Assembly: GCA_963922205.1 (NCBI GenBank)
Contig: CAWUHX010000219.1
Location: 1-64,000, forward strand
Source: Romanomermis culicivorax
Taxonomy: Eukaryota > Nematoda > Enoplea > Mermithida > Mermithidae
Direction of reading: 5' to 3'
Length of the DNA stretch: 64,000 nt
Numbering within the stretch: the stretch's first letter is position 1; every line of letters begins with the position of its first letter. Both the position numbers and the translations under genes were made by a program. This document shows positions 58,241 through 64,000 of the stretch, one piece after another. The notes under the pieces were generated by a model, which saw nothing but the letters and a program-made list of their open reading frames with translations, was not told where the DNA came from and made no database searches.

Positions 58241-61200
58241 TTATGCAAACAATGTTAACTTTATTTTCTCCTGTAACCAGGACATCGAATCCGATATGAC
58301 CGTTACATTTTGGAATAAATTACCATGTTCCTTGATAACATTTGTAGATATACCATATAGAACACAGTTCTCCTCTCCAACAACACAAAGCACGAGTGGT
58401 CTACCAGCATTGTCATTCTGCAAAAAGTGTGCAATGGTTTTCGATATTTAAACATAGATCGATGAACTGATAGTTACTTCTCCATTGCATTCAATTGCAT
58501 ACTTTTCTTGAGGCTTAACACGAAGAATACCCACTGATGTTGCTTCAACGGATGAAACGGGGATTTCATGCAGTGTTTTTGTATGAGGGCCTGTAATGAA
58601 TGAGATGAAGCATTAACAAATCTTTCTCTGTGAATCAATTCGTTAACTGTCAACTTTCACTTCTCAGGAATAGGCAAGATGTTGTGCAATGAAAGAATTG
58701 GAAAAATAGAAAGATGTGCAAGCTTTGGCGTGATCTTGGTACTCATATATTATCAGGCAAATGCGAAAAATATGAGTAATCATAGGCTCTTTAGTTTTCT
58801 GAAGTCTTCTTCACCAAGACTTCAACTCTTCAAAATTGAAAGCATCATTTTACAAAGGCTGAAAGTTCCAGAAATTTCCTCATTATGTTTTTTGCTATTA
58901 GAGGCGCAGCTTTATCTCGAAAAGATTGTTGTCTGACTTCCATTGTGCGCGCACCAATTGCTCACTTGCTTCAAAATCCTAAATCAAAACAAAATAAAAA
59001 AATTCATAGATTTGGCTATAGTTTGGATACAAGATTTAACAATTTAAGGTAGTTGCTAATTTTGAAAAAATAAAATGAGAATCAGGGTAAAAATTTGATT
59101 TTTGTTTCTTGATTTTTGATTTCTAAAAAAGAAAACAAGAATCAAGTTTATGTTTTGATTTTTGAATCTTGTTTCTTGATTTTTCCCAAGCAAACTAGAA
59201 TCAAGAAAAATGCCTTGATGTTTGTTTTTTGATTTCGAAACATTAATCGAAATAAAAATGTGAATTTTGATTCTTGATTCTTGATAACAAAATAAAAATC
59301 AAGATCACACGTTTGATTCTTGGTCCTCCCATATTAAAGATGCGTATACGTACAAAGTAAAAAAAGTTCTGCAAAGCAGTGCATGCGCAACGCAATGCAG
59401 CAACGTCCAAGAAATTTAGAACCAGTAGAAAATATTTTGTAATCGTGCCAAGCTAGAAAAAATGATAACCAATCAAAAAACCTAAGATCATAAAGTAAAA
59501 AAAAATATAGCATATGCAAAAAAGTCGAACTGTTGTGCTGACAGTCTTGCAGGCACTTTCTCAGTGAATTGATACTCTCATGAAAAATCAATGTCCAATG
59601 AATATAATAAGGAATATTGAATGATTTATTTCCTTATGCAATTTGGGATATACAAATCCACAAATACAAGATTCTAAAAGACATGCACATTTCTGAGTAT
59701 TCAAACTTTACGATAAAATAGGACCAATATGTGTAAGGTAGCATATAAAAACGAAATTTATAAAGTAATGCAGGAGTTTAGGCATGCAAACTTTCCTTAT
59801 CACATACGAAGAGAAATGTACTTGTCAAGCTAAAGAAGTCAAGTAGTTTTTTTGCCAAAAAAATTGAAATTATCAGTAAGTCATTGAGATGGATTTCTAA
59901 TAAAAATGTTGCTAGTTTTTAAAAGCTGAAAATAAAAAAAAAAGTTGTAGAAAAAGAAAAAGTAGTAAAAGTAAAGAAAAAGTTTAATGCGAGACTATAA
60001 AATCAAATAAGTATTACATGGCGTCTGAAAACACTGCATTGCAGCACTTTTTCCACTGCATTGCAGCACTTTTTTGCTTTTTATATAATGAGATGAAAAA
60101 GCATTGGTTCTTCACGAAAAAATCAATTTACTGAGAAAATGCCCACTAGGACGTGAGTACAACAGTATAAATTTTTTTCAGAGTATGCCATAAATTTTTT
60201 TAACTTTATGATCTTAGGTTTTCTGATTGGTTATCATTTCTTCCAGCTTACCATGATCACGAAATTTTTCTACTAGTTCCAAATTACTTGGACGATTTGG
60301 GGAATTTTTCATAAGCTAGCGCATTGACTTCACAATGAATGCAGACAGATCATTATGAAAAATTTCCTCGACACCAATAAAAGTTGATGTCTGGAATTTA
60401 TAACTGAAAAACATAGAATATATTTAAAAATGGCGAATAAAATATGGGCATATGTACCCCTTCGCAATGCTAACTTTGCCCTAATGGAATCATGAAAAAA
60501 GTGCTGGCTATCCGCAAATGCACTTTGCTGCAACATGTTGCGCATGCACTGCATTGCAGCACTTTTTTGCTCTGTATGTATATGTATATTTAATATGGGA
60601 CAAACAAGAATCAAATCTGTTTTCCTGATTTTTATTTTGTTACCAAATTTAAAGAAACAAAATTCGAATTTTTTATTTCAGTTAATATTTCGAAATCAAA
60701 ATACAAAAATCAAAAAATATCTTGATTTTGGTTTTGTTTTCAGAAATCAAAAAAACCAAAAATTAAGGCATTTTTCTTGATTCTGCTTTGCATACTAAAA
60801 ATCAAGAAACAAGATTCAAAAATCGAAATGTTTATTCAGAAATCAAAAATCAAAATTTTTACTCTGATTCTTATGCTACTTTTTCGAAATCAGTAACTAC
60901 ATTAAATTGTCGAATCTTGTATTATAACGATTCCAACTATGGAAAAATCTATGGAGTTTTTTTTGTTTAGATTCAGGATTTTAAAGCAAGTGACCAAATT
61001 GTGCATGCACACTAGAGCTAGAATGACTGGTGAAAAAACATTGCAGACTGTAAAATGAATATTGTATCTGATTATCAATGTTTAGTGCAATAATATTAAA
61101 ATTTACATTTCAGATTCCATCCATAGGCTAACCATTCCAAGCTGCTTCCAACCAAGATTTTTTCATACGATAAAGGAATTGGCTGTATTTGTTTGTTCAA

Positions 61201-61345
61201 AGATGACGATCTTTGAAATAGCATCAAATATAAATTGTTGCCAGGATTGTCATATCCCTTAACAAAATCCGCACTCTGCTCATTGAGGCTTTTCATATTA
61301 GATAGGTGGACGCCAAATCTGAGTTTGGGCTTGGCCTTCCACATC
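58241..61345 (-). pseudogene. Protease copy C: last three exons of the pseudotrypsin domain only
   Basis: Exons on the minus strand: 61345-61107, 58590-58478 and 58417-58241 (TAA). They encode GNNLYLMLF (Asp to Asn), AYGWN and NDNAGRPLVLC (Ser to Ala), ending KLTLFA. All frames and splice sites are intact. Upstream exons are not in the window: about 130 bases beyond exon 9 the sequence changes into an LTR (61473). The gene is therefore truncated, or continues beyond the retrotransposon outside the window. Its closest relative is copy A, not B, judged from the shared SADFIKGY-like stretch and the C terminus. Confidence 0.7.
58945..61010. mobile_element. Foldback element (2.07 kb) in copy C intron
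   Basis: Ends GTGCGCGCAC and GTGCATGCAC open arms of about 565 bases that are inverted copies of each other (58945-59510 against 61010-60195), with an extra ~230 bases in the right arm near 60300-60535. Large parts of the arms are diverged repeats of GATTCTTGATTTTTGATTTC. The copy A intron lacks it. No transposase and no clear target duplication. Confidence 0.75.
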
Positions 61346-61472
61346 CTTAAAGAATTATCCTATTAAGCTGTGAAACCTGAATGGATATGGCTTATTTATA
61401 CAAAGTCTTACCAAAGTGAAACTAAGATATGCCAAAATATGCACTCGTCTTCCATTATATCAGTCTGCCAAA

Positions 61473-62257
61473 TGTCGTACTAGGTGCTCGTATGCCCTTG
61501 GCTACCTAGCTGCGGTTCTTGGGAGATCCAATCTGGTACGGCCCCTGACGCTAACCCGGTGCTAGATACAATCCTACTGCAGGTCACAGAGACTTGAGAA
61601 ACAAAGATATTTATTTTGGAACTGACAAAAGTGCAAATACAATCGTGAGCAAGTGGTAAACAAAGATACAAAATGCCAAAATATGAATACGAACGCTGAT
61701 CTCCTCCCTAAGTCGCTGACCCTTCTTAAGTCCCTGTACACAGAGTCCCAGGGACCTTCGGGTATCTTAATCCACGACCTAAGCTGAAAGCCTGACAAAA
61801 TGGTCTATCTACCTGCTGAACAACCACTCACTCCTCTCCTCGATCAAGCTTGAACGTCGAAAATCTTCTCAGGTCGCGGGAGTTCCTCTAGACGAGTCCG
61901 CGACGCGAAATCGAAAACACACAACAATACGAACAATAAAATGCGTCCGCTATCCTTCCACAGTCGCCACGGGTCTTCTTCGAAGACGCAAAAGAAACGC
62001 GACCGGTTCACAATAAGACGTAATAATAATAATAATGGAACAAACTGCAACGCGTCTAGCATCGACTTGCCAGATGCATGCAAAACATTCACGTCACCAT
62101 TTATGTATTTTTTGAACCAAAAATGTATATGACACAAACCGTTTTACTGGGTTGTTTACCCAAGAATAAATGAAATCACTTTAACAACAAAGAGGCTTTA
62201 GAGAATAAAAGTGAGGTAGTTAGAGGACCAAAGGTCAGAGGAATTGACCCTCTGACA
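61473..62257 (-). mobile_element. 3' LTR (785 bp) of a minus-strand retrotransposon leaving the window
   Basis: Plus-strand ends TGTCGTACTAGG and CCCTCTGACA. The minus-strand start is preceded by a polypurine tract, so this is the 3' LTR and the body lies to the right. Both ends are homologous to the solo LTR at 23707-24881. The other LTR and the target duplication are outside the window. The insertion interrupts protease copy C. Confidence 0.8.
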
Positions 62258-62273
62258 TCCCTCCCCCCCAAAG
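62258..62273 (-). promoter_or_regulatory. Polypurine tract of the minus-strand retrotransposon
   Basis: Minus strand reads CTTTGGGGGGGAGGGA immediately before TGTCAGAGG of the LTR. Confidence 0.8.
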
Positions 62274-63436
62274 GGAAGACTTTTCCCGCCAGCGAAGGGA
62301 AAAGTCAGGAGGTCCCCCAAGGGCCCCAGACCCTCGACGCCGACGACCGACGCCTCCAAATGTTCCAAAAAGACGACGCTATGCGCTGTTGACGCAATTG
62401 TATACAATAAAAAATAAAATGTCCGTATCGAACGGTATCGCTACACTATGGGGCCAATGGCGCCGGGTGCTAGCCCCGATGCTAAAAAGGCTCACGAATA
62501 AGAATGCCCTGTGGGCCGGTTGTCCCCGAGTAATAAAACAAAGAATAAAATGTTCGAACGAATAGCGTTCGCGGCGCTCGGGCCGAATTTGATCGAATAA
62601 AAAATAAAATCGTTTGACCGGCGGCGACCCCCGCGGTGCCCGGGTTAAGTTGTGGGCTGCTCCCCACTGCCGTCAATGTGTATGTTATCGGCGGCTCCTC
62701 CTTCATCGATTTTGGCGTTCGTCTCCGTCCTCTCCGGAGGGGGGGTTATTGACTGTGGAGAGCCCGCAAGACTTTCGCACTTTCCGCCGCCATTGTTCCT
62801 CTGGCCCCTTGGCCGGACACTGGCCCCCCCAACGCCTTTGGTATTATCTGCCCCCAGGGAGAAAGGATGCCCGAAAACCAAATCCTCTGGCCCTTTGGCT
62901 GTCTAGATTTTGAATCAAAAATATTTATGGTATTTGCTGTTAAAGTGATTTTGCCTTATTAAAGGGTAAACTTAAACCAGTAACACGGTCTGTGCCACAA
63001 AAAGAATTTGAAGTGAAAATATGTTTTGGAAAAAGGTAAAGAAAAATGTAAAGATGGTTACGCGAAAGCTGCCTACACACTGCACGATGCTAGTTGGCAA
63101 CTGCATCGGAAGGAAAAGAATGGCCAAAATTTACGCAAATACGAGATTTGGATTATCATTTACAAGTTCACCGAAAATGAGGTACAAAATATGCTTGTGC
63201 AGGTTCGAATAAAATAAAACACAGACGAAAAGAAAAAATAAACGAAACAAACTACTGAGATTAGTACAAAAGGCAATTTTAAGGCAATTTTTAAAGTGGC
63301 ACAACCGGTTTTTCATTTTGTAATGCTAACACTTGGGAAAAAAAATAAGTGACCTATGCAATATCCGAAAAATTTACGTGAAATGATTATGCTTATAGTG
63401 ACCTCACAAAGAGCGGGGTCATTGTTAACAAATAAT
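62274..63436 (-). mobile_element. GC-rich internal region of the retrotransposon, no assigned protein
   Basis: GC content is strikingly higher than in the rest of the window between about 62260 and 62900. Three short A-rich islands with AATAAA clusters (about 62405, 62535, 62598) punctuate it. Overlapping short minus-strand frames exist, but none shows a known domain. From 62930 to 63430 the sequence is AT-rich again. Confidence 0.5.
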
Positions 63437-64000
63437 TTACTTTTGTCGATGACCGCTATGGTCCCACCCCGGCTGACCGATACCTTGATCCCTCTTCAGC
63501 AGCGATATATATTCGGGGTTTCCTATCGGCGGCGGTCCTTGCGGTGGTTGCATTCCCATCGACGTCCCCGGAATTTCCATCCTTTCTTCGCCTTGTACGC
63601 TACCCATCGGCGGAATTACTGACGGCGGCGGCATTTGTAGTCCGGGCGGAACCAGGAATTGGTGATAATATTGCTGTTGCCCGGGCTGGAATTGTAAGAC
63701 CGGGAATTGCGATACTTGAAATTGCTGTGGCGGAGGTATCATTGTGTTGGGCAATACTTGACCTGAAAAGAGAGGGCGATTCATACAGTCAACTCCTACC
63801 ATGGGCAATCCCGGATAATTCGGCGGCATATACGGTAATTGCTGATGCTGCGCTATCATCATTGCATTCGGGTCAGCCATCGAAACTCCCTGTTGACTTG
63901 CTTCATTGGCCCTAGGCCTATCCAGTGAAGCTGTTCGACTGGAATAGGACAGGTCCAATCGATCATCGTGTTGATAGTATCCGGGTGTCCTTTTTCGGCT
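63437..64000 (-). CDS. Pro/Gln/Met-rich protein, C-terminal part (runs off the window)
   Basis: The frame is open from the right edge to TGA/TAA at 63437, about 187 codons. It is rich in PPQ, QQ, PGL and MPP, with HQQLPYMPPNYPGLP and PPQGPPPIGNPEY, no predicted membrane segment and low complexity throughout. It has higher GC than the host exons and lies inside the retrotransposon body, so a structural or accessory retroelement protein is the simplest reading. A captured host fragment is possible. I do not recognise the family. Confidence 0.5.
   Translation of the reverse strand, partial: SRKRTPGYYQHDDRLDLSYSSRTASLDRPRANEASQQGVSMADPNAMMIAQHQQLPYMPPNYPGLPMVGVDCMNRPLFSGQVLPNTMIPPPQQFQVSQFPVLQFQPGQQQYYHQFLVPPGLQMPPPSVIPPMGSVQGEERMEIPGTSMGMQPPQGPPPIGNPEYISLLKRDQGIGQPGWDHSGHRQK

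Overview
The window reads as repeat-rich, AT-rich animal DNA, most likely from a nematode. The arguments are spliced genes with GT-AG introns, a rhodopsin-like chemoreceptor resembling the nematode serpentine families (46986-50282), and an intronic array of about 40 GCCTAA units, which is the nematode telomere repeat TTAGGC read on the other strand. Retroelement reading frames broken mainly by C-to-T type stop codons would fit a lineage that keeps cytosine methylation, such as the Dorylaimia (clade I), but that placement is a guess.

Three related protease loci dominate the host genes. Each encodes, or is part of, a two-domain secreted protein: a trypsin-like domain with an intact His/Asp/Ser triad, a cysteine-containing linker, then a second trypsin fold in which all three catalytic residues are replaced. 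Copy A (+, 943-9075) enters at the left edge without its His exon and lacks one linker exon. Copy B (+, 28204-36304) has all three catalytic exons but one in-frame TAA. Copy C (-, 61345-58241) shows only the last three exons and is cut upstream by a retrotransposon. A and C, with 3' flanks, form an inverted duplication.

The rest is mobile DNA, much of it resolvable to the base by target-site duplications (TSDs). Elements are: solo LTRs (4202-4801, 23707-24881, 46198-46383), a decayed gag/protease LTR retrotransposon (38137-42915), a minus-strand retrotransposon leaving the right edge (61473 onward), a Harbinger-like MITE (43209-43940), a mariner pseudogene cut by three insertions (38055-44722), a large foldback element (58945-61010), a long-TIR element with a gag-like ORF (15280-19063), a ~120-bp satellite, a 15-bp minisatellite, and a three-deep nest at 50388-52221.

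The most unusual observation is two miniature LTR elements (TRIMs) at 51475-51932 (+) and 26167-26583 (-). Their ~185-bp LTRs each contain a sense-oriented tRNA-like cassette with box A, box B, a pairing acceptor stem and a T-run terminator. Each has a PBS candidate, a polypurine tract and a perfect 4-bp TSD. They resemble plant Cassandra elements (5S rRNA in the LTR), but with a tRNA-like Pol III unit. A third TRIM at 44042-44503 lacks the cassette. All coordinates and splice sites were read by eye.
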